Below, piece by piece: positions 49,689-58,419 of a stretch of 64,000 nt of DNA (the first letter of the stretch is position 1; each line of letters begins with the position of its first letter). Position numbers and translations under genes: made by a program. This stretch comes from Devosia lucknowensis (lineage in GTDB: Bacteria; Pseudomonadota; Alphaproteobacteria; Rhizobiales; Devosiaceae). Location of the stretch: the NCBI RefSeq assembly GCF_900177655.1, contig NZ_FXWK01000001.1, forward strand, positions 558,001-622,000, written 5' to 3'. Below the pieces are notes generated by a model that was not told the DNA's origin, did no database searches, and was given only the letters and a program-made list of their open reading frames with translations.

Positions 49689-50722
49689 ACCCGAAGCGGC
49701 TGGTCGCTATTGCCTTCGATGAGATCAAGCGGAACGACCCGCCGCACGACGCCCTGCGGATAATGCGCCGCATAGGCCGGCATGGTGGCCAGCAGGCCCT
49801 CCGCCAGCTCGATCCCGAGGTCGCGCAGGGAAAGGTGGAAGCAGGTCAGCTTGGGGTTGAGATACTGGGAGTTGGTGCTGTGCCGTCCGATGATGGCGCA
49901 GTCGGCGCCCGGCTTGATGCCGCAGTCATAGAGCCCGCGATAAAGGCCCACGGTCAGCATTTCGTTGGTGAGCAGGAAGCCCGTAGGTCGCTCGTCACCA
50001 GGCATGGCCGCGATCCGCTCGCCGATTTCGTGCCCACCCCGATCATTGGGATAGGCCCGGAACACCAGATCCGGATCGAAGGCGATGCCGTTCCGTGCCA
50101 ATGCTTCCTGGTAGCTGTCCACGAACACATGGCCCAGGTTGATGTCGTCGAGGGGGGCAAAGACACCGATCCGCCGGTGGCCCTTGGCTACCAGCCTGTC
50201 CACACCCTCATGCGCCATGCCCTCGAAGTCGAGGTCGAGCCAGGGGTGTCCGACATCGGTCAGGCTGCGGCCCAGCGCGATGAACGGGATGTTGCGATCG
50301 GCAAGGTAGGTGATGCGATGGTCGTGGCGCTTGGTCGCGGAAATGATCAATCCATCCACGAAGCCCCGCGCGACGACGCGCTGCAGGTAGGCATCCGGAT
50401 CTTCCTCGGATGAACACAGCAGCACCACGAGATCGAGCTGGTGACGCGCACACACCGTTTGCACCCCGTCAAAGACGCTCATGAAGAACACGTCGCCGTC
50501 GCCGGTGATTTCCGAGCCCGACTGCATCATGAACCCGACGACTCCGGTCGAGCCTTTTCGCAGCGAACGACCGGCCTGGTTCGGGACGTAGCCGATCGCC
50601 GCAGCAGCGTCGAGCACGCGCTTGCGAGTCTCCTCACTGACGTCGGGCTTGCCGTTGAGGGCGCGCGACACGGTTCCGATCGAGACGTTGAGCTCTTGTG
50701 CCAACCGCCTGATGCCATTCAT
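49685..50722 (-). CDS. LacI-family transcriptional regulator
   Basis: This is a 345-residue LacI/GalR repressor. The N-terminal HTH is IRRLAQELNVSIGTVSRALNG with the hinge helix ending GYVPNQAGRSLRKGS near residue 50-60. The ligand domain (~62-335) is of the periplasmic-binding-protein fold (VVGFMMQSGSEI, FVDGLIISATKRHD, GHRRIGVFAPLDD). It is divergent from the sugar operon starting at 50887. Two 14-base operator-like sites lie in the 164-base gap between them. It probably represses that operon until a sugar or its derivative binds. The specific ligand is unknown. Confidence 0.93.
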   Translation of the reverse strand: MNGIRRLAQELNVSIGTVSRALNGKPDVSEETRKRVLDAAAAIGYVPNQAGRSLRKGSTGVVGFMMQSGSEITGDGDVFFMSVFDGVQTVCARHQLDLVVLLCSSEEDPDAYLQRVVARGFVDGLIISATKRHDHRITYLADRNIPFIALGRSLTDVGHPWLDLDFEGMAHEGVDRLVAKGHRRIGVFAPLDDINLGHVFVDSYQEALARNGIAFDPDLVFRAYPNDRGGHEIGERIAAMPGDERPTGFLLTNEMLTVGLYRGLYDCGIKPGADCAIIGRHSTNSQYLNPKLTCFHLSLRDLGIELAEGLLATMPAYAAHYPQGVVRRVVPLDLIEGNSDQPLRV

Positions 50723-50756
50723 TTTTCGGTATTCCTAGACCCCACAACGCTTCGGC

Positions 50757-50770
50757 CAGAAACGTTTACG
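50757..50770. promoter_or_regulatory. LacI-type operator O2
   Basis: CAGAAACGTTTACG matches the perfect palindrome CGTAAACGTTTACG (O1) at 12 of 14 positions. It lies 35 bases upstream of the LacI-family start codon, so it could serve autoregulation, and 38 bases from O1. Confidence 0.7.
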
Positions 50771-50778
50771 ATTTCCCA

Positions 50779-50805
50779 TTGACAGCCAACCCATCCCAAT
50801 AATAG
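50779..50805 (+). promoter_or_regulatory. Promoter of the sugar operon
   Basis: A perfect TTGACA (50779-50784) is followed by an A/T-rich -10-like stretch (TAATAG at 50800-50805, spacer 15). Spacing is a little short of 17. It lies between the two LacI-type operators, with O1 just downstream. Confidence 0.6.
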
Positions 50806-50808
50806 CGT

Positions 50809-50822
50809 CGTAAACGTTTACG
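50809..50822. promoter_or_regulatory. LacI-type operator O1
   Basis: CGTAAACGTTTACG is a perfect 14-base palindrome with the central CG of LacI/GalR-family operators. It lies just downstream of the promoter, where a bound repressor would block the start of transcription of the operon at 50887. Confidence 0.8.
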
Positions 50823-50886
50823 GGACAGTATTCAGCGATGCCGCACAAGACGGTACGACCGAGCGAAAGTCCATAGGGAGGTTACC

Positions 50887-51921
50887 TTGGCATTCACGGC
50901 AGTGCTCGTCGGTTGCGGCGGCATGTCCAAAGGCTGGCTGACGGCCATCACCACGCATCCACTGCTGTCGGGCAGGGTGCAGGTGGTCGGTCTCGTCGAT
51001 CTCGATCGCGCCACCGCCGAAGCGCGTGCCACCGAGTTCGGACTTTCCGACGCGGTGATCGGTACCGATCTCGACGCGGTCCTGGCCCAGACCAAGCCCG
51101 ACCTCCTGTTCGACGTCGTGGTGCCGATAGCACGCGCCGGGGTCGTCGAGGCCGGCCTTCGCCACGGCTGCAACGTGCTCAGCGAAAAGCCGATGGCCAC
51201 GAGCCTCGCCGAGGGCAGAGCCATGATCGAACAGGCCCGCGCGGCCGGGCGCGTCCACGCCGTGGTGCAGAACCGCCGCTTCATTTCCGGCGTGCGCCGG
51301 CTTCGCGCCCTGATTGAAAGTGGCGCCATCGGACGGCTGACCAGCCTCAACTGCGATTTCTTCATCGGCGCCCACTTCGGTGGTTTCCGCGAGGACATGG
51401 ACAATGTCCTGCTTCTCGATATGGCGATCCATACGCTCGACGCCGCCCGCTTCATGTCGGGTAAGGCCGCACGCGCCGTCTACTGCCTCGAGACCAATCC
51501 GCCCGGCTCCTGGTATCGGCATGGCGCTGCCGCCAACGCCATCTTCGAATTCGAGGACGAGGTGGTGTTCAACTATCGCGGATCGTGGGCGGCCGAGGGG
51601 GCGACGACGAGCTGGGAAAGCGCTTGGCGCATCGTCGGCACGGAAGGCACCGTGCTCTGGGACGGTGCCGACCGGTTCGAGGCCCGCGTCGTCGATGGCG
51701 ACGACGGTTTCCTGCGTCCGCTGCGGGAAATCGAGGTTCCCGAACTCCCCAGTCTCGACCAGACGCACGGCCATGCCAGCGTCGTCGCCGAGTTCCTCGA
51801 CGCCATCGAGACCGGCCGCCGCCCGGAGACCGACGGCACCGACAACATCAAAAGCCTCGCCATGGTCTTCGCCGCCATCGACAGCGCCAAGACCCATCAG
51901 TGCGTGACCATTTCTGTTTAA
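50887..51921 (+). CDS. Gfo/Idh/MocA-family dehydrogenase, TTG start
   Basis: This is a 344-residue NAD(P)-dependent sugar or cyclitol dehydrogenase. The cofactor site VLVGCGGMSKGWLTA is at residues ~6-20 and the catalytic-type Lys is in VLSEKPMATSL near residue 99. The second domain has LDMAIHTLDAARF, with the usual His. The start is a TTG at 50887; AGGGAGG lies six bases upstream and no ATG or GTG is well placed. It is the first gene of the LacI-controlled operon and is followed after 12 bases by a TIM-barrel isomerase. Such pairs often oxidise an imported glycoside or inositol-like compound at C3 or C2 before further breakdown. The exact substrate is unknown. Confidence 0.9.
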   Translation: MAFTAVLVGCGGMSKGWLTAITTHPLLSGRVQVVGLVDLDRATAEARATEFGLSDAVIGTDLDAVLAQTKPDLLFDVVVPIARAGVVEAGLRHGCNVLSEKPMATSLAEGRAMIEQARAAGRVHAVVQNRRFISGVRRLRALIESGAIGRLTSLNCDFFIGAHFGGFREDMDNVLLLDMAIHTLDAARFMSGKAARAVYCLETNPPGSWYRHGAAANAIFEFEDEVVFNYRGSWAAEGATTSWESAWRIVGTEGTVLWDGADRFEARVVDGDDGFLRPLREIEVPELPSLDQTHGHASVVAEFLDAIETGRRPETDGTDNIKSLAMVFAAIDSAKTHQCVTISV

Positions 51922-51933
51922 AGGACTTTCTTC

Positions 51934-52836
51934 GTGACCGACCCCGCAAAAGCCATCCGCATCGGCACCATGATCAGCGCCTCGGGCGGTACGGCTGCGC
52001 AGCGCATTGCGACCATTGCCGATATGGGATTCGAGAGCTTCGAGCCCTTCTTCTGGCAGACCACCAACGGTCAGGACATTGCCGAGCTTGGCAAGCGCTG
52101 CAAGGACGCTATCGGAGAGCGCGACATCACCATGTCCACCATCGGCATGTTCGGCAATCCGCTGGAAGACCAGGACATGGACCGCCAGACCCTGCAGGGC
52201 TGGAAGGACTGCATCGACAACGCCCATCATTTCGGTGCCGACACGGTGGCCGGCTTCACGGGTCGCATCCGTAACAAGCCGCTGACCGATAGCCTTCCGC
52301 AATACAAGAAAGTGTGGTCCGAGCTGGCCCGGCGCGCCGCCGACAAAGGCGTCCGCATCGCTTTCGAGAATTGTGCCATGGATGGCAACTGGCAGACCGG
52401 CGACTGGAACATCGCCCACAATCCAGACGCCTGGGAGCTGATGTTCAACGAAACCCCGGACGACAATATCGGGCTCGAATGGGAGCCCTGTCACCAGATG
52501 GTCTACCTGATCGACCCGCTCCCGCAGATCCGCAAGTGGGCCAAGAAGATCTTCCACGTGCACGGCAAGGACGCCACGATCCGCTGGGACGTGATCCGCG
52601 AGCACGGCATCTTCGGCAAGGAGAAGTTCGTCTTCATGCGCACGCCCGGCTTCGGCGACAGCAACTGGACGGACGTCATCTCCGAGCTGCGGCTCGCCGG
52701 CTGGTCCGGCTCCATCGACATCGAGGGCTGGCATGACCCGGTCTATCGCGATGCGCTCGAAATGACCGGGCAGGTCCGGGCGCTCAACTACCTCAAGGAC
52801 TGCCGCGGCGGCGACTACGTCGACAACCGCAACTGA
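51934..52836 (+). CDS. Sugar phosphate isomerase/epimerase-like TIM-barrel protein, GTG start
   Basis: This is a 300-residue protein of the AP endonuclease 2/xylose isomerase-like family. The metal-binding positions expected of the family are visible: Glu in [11 protein letters not shown], then the stretch [10 protein letters not shown], His in [10 protein letters not shown] and Glu in [10 protein letters not shown] near the end. The start is a GTG at 51934 with AAAGGA upstream. Close relatives are found beside Gfo/Idh/MocA dehydrogenases and take part in glycoside or inositol breakdown. No signal peptide is present, so it is cytoplasmic. It is the second gene of the operon and is followed by a long hairpin and the transporter's binding protein. 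Confidence 0.88.
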   Translation: MTDPAKAIRIGTMISASGGTAAQRIATIADMGFESFEPFFWQTTNGQDIAELGKRCKDAIGERDITMSTIGMFGNPLEDQDMDRQTLQGWKDCIDNAHHFGADTVAGFTGRIRNKPLTDSLPQYKKVWSELARRAADKGVRIAFENCAMDGNWQTGDWNIAHNPDAWELMFNETPDDNIGLEWEPCHQMVYLIDPLPQIRKWAKKIFHVHGKDATIRWDVIREHGIFGKEKFVFMRTPGFGDSNWTDVISELRLAGWSGSIDIEGWHDPVYRDALEMTGQVRALNYLKDCRGGDYVDNRN

Positions 52837-52843
52837 CGAGTTT

Positions 52844-52875
52844 CCCATCCGGCGTCGAGGAGGGCGCCGGATGGG
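52844..52875 (+). other. Long hairpin between the enzymes and the transporter genes
   Basis: CCCATCCGGCG (52844-52854) pairs perfectly with CGCCGGATGGG (52865-52875) with a 10-base loop. There is no T-run. It can serve as an attenuator or as the 3' end of a processed enzyme message inside the operon. Confidence 0.65.
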
Positions 52876-52922
52876 ATGTGAACGGCGGGCGAAATGCCCG
52901 TCACCATTGGGAGGAGAGAACC

Positions 52923-54155
52923 ATGACTAACCGTTTCGGCCTTTTGGGCGCGATCGCCCTGGCATCCACTGCGCTGGTATCGCTGGCCCCCGCCATCGCC
53001 CAGGACGAGGTCACCATCACCATCTGGTCGCTTGACGATGCCAATCAGCCGGCGCTGAACCTGGCGCGCGAATTCGACGAGCTCGAGCCCGGCATCAAGG
53101 TGGAATACCGCGAAATCCAGTTCGACGACGTCGTCAGCGAGGCCATGCGCGCCTTCGCCACCGGCCAGGCGCCCGACATCATCGCGGTCGACAATCCTGA
53201 GCACGCCCTGTTCGCTGCGCGGGGCGCTTTCCTCGACATCACCGACATGGTGGCCAATTCCGAGGTCATCGATCCGGCCAACTATTTCCCCGGTCCGCTG
53301 AATTCCGTCACCTGGGATGGCAAGCTGTTCGGCGTGCCCAAGGCTACCAACACCATCGCGCTCTATTACAACAAGGATCTCTACGCCAAGGCCGGCATCA
53401 CCGAGCCGCCCCAGACCTGGGACGAACTGGTGGAGGTCTCGCGCAAGCTCACCGACCCGGCCAACAATGTCTACGGCCTCGCCTTTTCGGCCAAGGCCAG
53501 CGAAGAAGGCACCTTCCAATTCCTGCCCTGGGCCCAGATGGGCGGCGGCGGCTACGACAACATCAATGCCCCGGGCGCTGTGAAGGCCCTTGGCATCTGG
53601 AAGACCATCATGGACGAGAAACTGGCCTCGCCTGATACGCTGACCCGCGGCCAGTGGGATTCCACCGGCACCTTCAACTCCGGCAATGCCGCACAGGTCA
53701 TTTCGGGTCCGTGGGAACTCAACCGCATGCTCGAAGAAGCCAAGTTCGACTGGGGCGTGGCGCTGCTGCCGACCGAAACTGAGGGCGGTACGCGCTCATC
53801 GGCCATGGGCGACTTCAACTGGGCGATCTTCGCCTCGACCCAGCACCCCGAAGAAGCCTTCAAGGCGCTGGAATACTTCGCCAGCCAGGACGATCGCCTG
53901 TTCCCCGAATTCGGCCAGCTTCCGGCCCGTTCGGATATCGAACTGCCTGAAACCGGCGAGCCTCTGAAAGATGCGGCGCTCAAGGTCTTCCTCGAGCAGC
54001 TTCAGTACGCCCAGGCTCGCGGCCCGCATCCGGAATGGCCCAAGATCTCGAAGGCTATCCAGGACGCCATCCAGCAGGCCCTGACCGGCCAGGCTGAGCC
54101 TCAGGCTGCACTCGACACCGCCGCTGCAACAATCAGCGGCATACTGGGGAACTGA
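52923..54155 (+). CDS. Sugar ABC transporter substrate-binding protein (family 1)
   Basis: This is a 410-residue periplasmic binding protein of the CUT1 class. The signal peptide is at the start ([19 protein letters not shown], then [10 protein letters not shown]). The mature protein starts with the family pattern [20 protein letters not shown]. Later come [40 protein letters not shown] and [13 protein letters not shown] start at the ATG at 52923, with GGAGAG nine bases upstream. Together with the two permeases and the ATPase that follow it forms a full importer. The ligand is presumably the substrate of the dehydrogenase/isomerase pair, perhaps a glycoside or inositol derivative. Confidence 0.93.
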   Translation: MTNRFGLLGAIALASTALVSLAPAIAQDEVTITIWSLDDANQPALNLAREFDELEPGIKVEYREIQFDDVVSEAMRAFATGQAPDIIAVDNPEHALFAARGAFLDITDMVANSEVIDPANYFPGPLNSVTWDGKLFGVPKATNTIALYYNKDLYAKAGITEPPQTWDELVEVSRKLTDPANNVYGLAFSAKASEEGTFQFLPWAQMGGGGYDNINAPGAVKALGIWKTIMDEKLASPDTLTRGQWDSTGTFNSGNAAQVISGPWELNRMLEEAKFDWGVALLPTETEGGTRSSAMGDFNWAIFASTQHPEEAFKALEYFASQDDRLFPEFGQLPARSDIELPETGEPLKDAALKVFLEQLQYAQARGPHPEWPKISKAIQDAIQQALTGQAEPQAALDTAAATISGILGN

Positions 54156-54172
54156 CCTCCTCCCGACGACTG

Positions 54173-54194
54173 GCTGCCCGGGCAACCGGGCAGC
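54173..54194 (+). other. Strong hairpin after the binding-protein gene
   Basis: GCTGCCCGG and CCGGGCAGC form a perfect 9-bp stem with a GCAA tetraloop, 17 bases past the binding-protein stop. No T-run follows, so it should stabilise the binding-protein message rather than end transcription completely. Confidence 0.7.
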
Positions 54195-54232
54195 ATCTTC
54201 TACAGCCTGGGACGAATTGAGGGGAGGGCGCC

Positions 54233-55135
54233 TTGAGCCGCCTGCTTTCCAGCCTGCGCGACGGCAAGGGCTTCGACATCGTGCTGGTCGCGGTGCCGCT
54301 GCTGTTCCTGATTGCGCTCTCCGGACTGCCACTGATCTACAACGTGGTGATGAGCTTCCAGGAGGTCGACATGTTCAGCCTCGGGACCTTTGCCCGCCCC
54401 TGGGTCGGATTCAAGAACTACATCGCCGTGTTCAGCGCGCCGGAAACCTGGCCCATCATGCGCAACACCGCCGTGTTCGTCGTCTGCTCTATCGCCGGGC
54501 AGTTCGCCATCGGCTTTGGCCTCGCCCTGTTCTTCACCCAGAATTTTCCCGGCGCGTCATATATCCGCGGCCTGTTCCTCGCCTCCTGGGTCATGCCGGG
54601 CCTGGTTGTAGGCGCCATCTGGAACTGGATCCTGGCCGGCGATTTCGGCGTGCTCAACTATGCCCTCAAGTCGCTCGGCATCATCTCCGAAAACATCTTC
54701 TGGCGCTCAGATACCGCATGGTCGCTCTGGGGCGTAGTGATCGCCAATATCTGGAACGGCATATCCTTCAACATGATCCTGCTCGCCGTGGGTCTCGCTG
54801 GCATACCGCGCGACCTCTACGAAGCAGCGGCTCTCGACGGTGCAACCGCGTGGCAGCGCTTCTGGACCATTACCCTGCCCATGATGCGGTCCACGATCGG
54901 CGCCGTGATTTCGCTCGGCCTGATCTTCACGCTGCAGCAGTTCGATCTGTTCGCCGCCATCACGTCGGGCGGACCGGCCAATTCATCCAATGTCGCCCAG
55001 TACTGGGCGTGGGAGCAGTCCTTCCGGCAATACGACTTCGCCAAGGGCTCCACCATATCCGTGGTCATGATCGCCGTCGTGATGATCGCCTCGATCATCT
55101 ATGTGCGCTCGACCCGTCACGAGGTGCGCGGATGA
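54233..55135 (+). CDS. Sugar ABC transporter permease (MalF/UgpA-like), TTG start
   Basis: This is a 300-residue inner-membrane permease of the CUT1 class with six helices, the first at ~20-42 (VAVPLLFLIALSGLPLIYNVV). The EAA loop that docks on the ATPase reads DLYEAAALDGATAWQRFWTITLP. The start is a TTG at 54233 with GGGGAGGG upstream. The stop overlaps the next permease by four bases (ATGA). It forms the first half of the transmembrane channel of the LacI-controlled importer. Confidence 0.92.
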   Translation: MSRLLSSLRDGKGFDIVLVAVPLLFLIALSGLPLIYNVVMSFQEVDMFSLGTFARPWVGFKNYIAVFSAPETWPIMRNTAVFVVCSIAGQFAIGFGLALFFTQNFPGASYIRGLFLASWVMPGLVVGAIWNWILAGDFGVLNYALKSLGIISENIFWRSDTAWSLWGVVIANIWNGISFNMILLAVGLAGIPRDLYEAAALDGATAWQRFWTITLPMMRSTIGAVISLGLIFTLQQFDLFAAITSGGPANSSNVAQYWAWEQSFRQYDFAKGSTISVVMIAVVMIASIIYVRSTRHEVRG

Positions 55136-55959
55136 CCGAGACCTGGACCAACCGTATCCTGCTTGTCGTCGCGCTGCTGCTGGCCGCACTCTACCTGTTT
55201 CCGCTCTATTGGATGTATGTCACGAGTCTCAAGACCGGGTCGGAAATCTTTGCGACGCCCCCGGGCCTGGTGCCGAGCAATCCGCAATGGGGCGTCTTCG
55301 CCTATGTCTGGGAGCTGCGAGGCATGGGCCGGTTCCTCTGGAACTCTGTGGTCATCGCCTCCGGAACCATGGTGCTGACGGCTTTGCTCGGCACAGGTTG
55401 CGCCTATGTGCTGGCGCGCTACCGCAACATCTGGATCGACGTGGCCCTGTTCCTGGTGCTTATGCTCCAAGTGTTGCCGGCCTCGCTGATGATCACGCCG
55501 ATCTTCGTCGGCTTCTCGCAGATCGGCCTGCTCGCGCACCCGCAATGGGCGGTAATCCTCGCGATCACCGCGAAATCCATGCCTTTCTTCGTGGTTCTCG
55601 TCCGCGCCAGCTTCATGGCCGTACCGGCCGAACTGGAAGAGGCCGCACTGGTCGACGGCAATTCGCGGGTCGGTGCGTTCTGGTCGATCGTCCTGCCGCT
55701 GGCGCGCAACGGCATTCTCGTCTCGGCCATCCTCATTTTCATGCAGGCCTTCGGTGAGTTCGTCTACTCCAAGTCGATGATTCCCGCCGTCGAACTGCAG
55801 CCGGCCTCGGTAGGCCTCAATGCCTTCATGGGCCCCAATACCACCGAGTGGAACAACATCATGGCCTACGCCACGATCTATGTGACGCCCATCCTCGCCG
55901 TATTCGTCGTCCTGCAGCGCCGCATCGTGTCCGGCCTAACCTCGGGAGCCCTCAAATGA
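55132..55959 (+). CDS. Sugar ABC transporter permease (MalG/UgpE-like)
   Basis: This is a 275-residue partner permease with six helices, the first at ~8-30 (ILLVVALLLAALYLFPLYW). The CUT1 EAA loop is ELEEAALVDGNSRVGAFWSIV. It overlaps both its neighbours by four bases (ATGA at each end), so the permeases and the ATPase are translationally coupled. The ORF reaching far upstream of 55132 is a shadow of the first permease. Confidence 0.92.
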   Translation: MTETWTNRILLVVALLLAALYLFPLYWMYVTSLKTGSEIFATPPGLVPSNPQWGVFAYVWELRGMGRFLWNSVVIASGTMVLTALLGTGCAYVLARYRNIWIDVALFLVLMLQVLPASLMITPIFVGFSQIGLLAHPQWAVILAITAKSMPFFVVLVRASFMAVPAELEEAALVDGNSRVGAFWSIVLPLARNGILVSAILIFMQAFGEFVYSKSMIPAVELQPASVGLNAFMGPNTTEWNNIMAYATIYVTPILAVFVVLQRRIVSGLTSGALK

Positions 55960-57029
55960 GCGCAGAACCGCAGATCGAACTTGTCGGGATCGACAAGCAT
56001 TACGGCAGCTTCCACGCGCTCAAGAACATCAACCTCACCATTCCCAAGGGTCAGTTCGTGGCGCTGGTCGGCCCCTCGGGCTGCGGCAAGTCCACGCTCC
56101 TGCGCTCGCTGGCCGGGCTCGAGACCATTACCGGCGGCACCATGAAAATCGGTGGCGACGTGATGAACGGCGTGCCGCCGCGCAAGCGCGACGTGGCCAT
56201 GGTCTTCCAGTCCTACGCGCTTTATCCGCATATGACGGTCGAGCAGAACCTCACCTACTCGCTCCGGCTCAAGCGCGTGTCCAAGGACGAGATGAAGCGC
56301 GCCACCGAAGAAGTCGCCAAGACCATTGGGCTCTCGCATCTGTTGCACCGCTACCCGCGCGAGCTGTCGGGTGGCCAGCGTCAGCGCGTCGCCATGGGTC
56401 GCGCCATCATTCGCAATCCAAAGGCGTTCCTGTTCGACGAACCGCTCAGCAATCTCGACGCGGCCCTGCGCGTCCACATGCGCAAGGAAATCCGCGCGCT
56501 GCACGACCGGCTCGGCGCGACATCTGTGTATGTGACCCACGATCAGATCGAGGCTATGACTATGGCCGATCATGTGGTCGTCATGCGCGACGGTGTCATC
56601 GAGCAACAGGGCTCCCCGCTCGAGCTTTACGACACGCCTGCGACCCGCTTCGTCGCGGGCTTTATCGGCTCTCCCGCCATGAACTTCGTCGACGGGACCA
56701 CCAGCGCGGACGGCACGAGCGTCACCCTCGACCTGCCCGCATCGCGGACCATCCAGCTCGGGCGCCAGGTCGAGCCAGGTCGCAGGGTCACGGTCGGGCT
56801 GCGTCCGGAACATCTCTCGATCACCGAGGACGAGAACAGCCCGCTCATCGTCGACGTCGCAGTCGTCGAATCTACCGGTTCGCTGACCTATATCACCGCC
56901 GCAGGCGACGCGGGACTGACCATCGTTCTGACGGGCCGCAGCGACTTGAGGGCAGGGGATCGCATCGCGCTCGCCATCGAGCCGGGGCGCGTGCACCTGT
57001 TCGACGCGGACAGCGGCCGCGCCATCTAG
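55956..57029 (+). CDS. Sugar ABC transporter ATPase (MalK/UgpC-like)
   Basis: This is a 357-residue CUT1-type ATPase. Walker A is GPSGCGKSTLLR (39-50), the Q-loop region VFQSYALYPHMTV, the signature LSGGQRQRVAMGRAI near 133, Walker B AFLFDEPLSNLDA and the switch His in VTHDQIEAM. The C-terminal ~120 residues form the OB-like (TOBE) regulatory domain. It overlaps the second permease by four bases and closes the operon. It ends one base before the converging HPP-family gene, so there is no room for a terminator between them. Such ATPases often serve more than one CUT1 transporter. Confidence 0.93.
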   Translation: MSAEPQIELVGIDKHYGSFHALKNINLTIPKGQFVALVGPSGCGKSTLLRSLAGLETITGGTMKIGGDVMNGVPPRKRDVAMVFQSYALYPHMTVEQNLTYSLRLKRVSKDEMKRATEEVAKTIGLSHLLHRYPRELSGGQRQRVAMGRAIIRNPKAFLFDEPLSNLDAALRVHMRKEIRALHDRLGATSVYVTHDQIEAMTMADHVVVMRDGVIEQQGSPLELYDTPATRFVAGFIGSPAMNFVDGTTSADGTSVTLDLPASRTIQLGRQVEPGRRVTVGLRPEHLSITEDENSPLIVDVAVVESTGSLTYITAAGDAGLTIVLTGRSDLRAGDRIALAIEPGRVHLFDADSGRAI

Positions 57030-57030
57030 A

Positions 57031-58206
57031 TCAGGCGATCCTGGCCAGGTCCTCGCTCGCGCTGCCGAGCAGGGCGCCGATCAGGTCCGACTGCGTCACC
57101 ATCCCCACCAGCCGACCATCATCCGACGCGACCGGGATGTGATGATGGCCGCTATGCTGCATCAGCCGCATGACCAGCGCGATCGGCATGGGCTCGGCCA
57201 CCGTCGACACATTGGTCGTCATCACATCGCGCACCTTGCCGCGCAGCGGCCGGTCCGAATTGGACAGCGCCCGCAAGCGCCAGCCCAGGCCTGACGATGC
57301 GTGCACGGGACCCCACTCCGCCTTTTCCAGAAGATCGGTCTGGGTCAGGATGCCGACCACCTGGTTCGCCCCATCCACAACCGGCAGGGCCTTGACCCCC
57401 TGGCTGCGAAGCGTCCGCAGCGCCACGCGCAATGATGTTCCGGGCTGCACCCGCGCGACGTCGCGGCTCATGACCATGCCGGCCGTGATGCCACCCGAGC
57501 GGCGCGAAAACGCCACCAGCGCCGCACGTTCCAGCACGTCCTCGATATCGGCCGGATCGACGCTCAGCACCTCGTCGCGCTCGCGCATGGCCGACCTGAG
57601 GTCATCTACTGAAATGCCGAGGCTTACCTGCGGCGAAAACGGCAGCACTTTTGCGTCCATCGCCGCGCTAGGCGCCGGCTTGTGCGGATATTGCTTGCCG
57701 GTCAGCCGGTTGAACAGCAAGGCCGCAAGCAGCAGGAGGACGGAATTGATCCCCACCGGCCAGACCACGAAGGCATAGCCGAGATCGGCAATGACCGGTC
57801 CACCGACCACTGCCGTCAGCGCCACCGCCCCGCTAGGCGGATGGAGGCACTTGAAGGTGAGCATCAATCCGATGCTGACCGACACCGCCAGCGCCGCAGC
57901 AACCGGTGTGGGCCCCATAAGCTGCGCGCAACTGATCCCGACCAGCGCCGCCAGGCAATTTCCCGCAAGGATCGACCATGGCTGGGCCAGGGGGCTGGAG
58001 GGAACGGCGAACAGCAACACGGCTGACGCGCCGATGGGCGCCATCAGCAGGGGGAATTCAAGGCCGTGGCCCAGCGCCAACGCGGTAACACCCGCCGTCG
58101 CCAATATGCCCACGAATGCACCAACGGCCGCACGCAACCGCTCGAAAGGGCTGACGGACACCATATTCGGCACAAGACGGGCGAAGAAACGGGCAAAGAG
58201 CTTCAT
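57031..58206 (-). CDS. HPP-family membrane protein with two CBS domains
   Basis: This is a 391-residue protein. Residues ~20-170 form a four-helix HPP-domain membrane region with the name-giving motif FKCLHPPSGAVALTAV near residue 119-134. Residues ~240-390 carry a pair of CBS domains (MVMSRDVARVQPGTSLRVAL, VKALPVVDGANQVVGILTQT, then VRDVMTTNVSTVAEPMPIAL and HHIPVASDDGRLVGMVTQSD). CBS pairs bind adenine nucleotides, so activity is probably energy-controlled. HPP proteins have been linked to nitrite and other anion transport, but I would not assign a substrate here. The gene converges on the sugar ATPase gene and is divergent from tctC. Confidence 0.9.
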   Translation of the reverse strand: MKLFARFFARLVPNMVSVSPFERLRAAVGAFVGILATAGVTALALGHGLEFPLLMAPIGASAVLLFAVPSSPLAQPWSILAGNCLAALVGISCAQLMGPTPVAAALAVSVSIGLMLTFKCLHPPSGAVALTAVVGGPVIADLGYAFVVWPVGINSVLLLLAALLFNRLTGKQYPHKPAPSAAMDAKVLPFSPQVSLGISVDDLRSAMRERDEVLSVDPADIEDVLERAALVAFSRRSGGITAGMVMSRDVARVQPGTSLRVALRTLRSQGVKALPVVDGANQVVGILTQTDLLEKAEWGPVHASSGLGWRLRALSNSDRPLRGKVRDVMTTNVSTVAEPMPIALVMRLMQHSGHHHIPVASDDGRLVGMVTQSDLIGALLGSASEDLARIA

Positions 58207-58337
58207 GGCCGCTCACTAGCACCTGGCCGGTTTCGGCTCAAAGCGTGGTGATGCGTTCTTGAGGCCATGCGCGCAATTTCTTGCTGCGGGCGGAAAGAGA
58301 CAGCCGCTTGTCGGCCGTCAGCCAGCGGCGTAGCCTC

Positions 58338-58356
58338 GTGACAGGACAGTGACAGG
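58338..58356 (+). promoter_or_regulatory. Direct repeat upstream of tctC
   Basis: GTGACAGG occurs twice (58338-58345 and 58349-58356) with an 11-base period, i.e. on the same face of the helix. It is 63 bases before the tctC ATG. Response regulators of the OmpR type, such as TctD, bind direct repeats of about this period. Confidence 0.45.
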
Positions 58357-58419
58357 GAGCATGCCTAAACTCCCCGGCACGGATGCAACGACGTCCGCGT
58401 TTTGTTCTAGGGAGGATCT

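Noticed and set aside
50818..52848. 676-residue frame antisense to the dehydrogenase and isomerase genes
   Set aside because: It covers two clear genes with good ribosome sites on the other strand and shows no family pattern.
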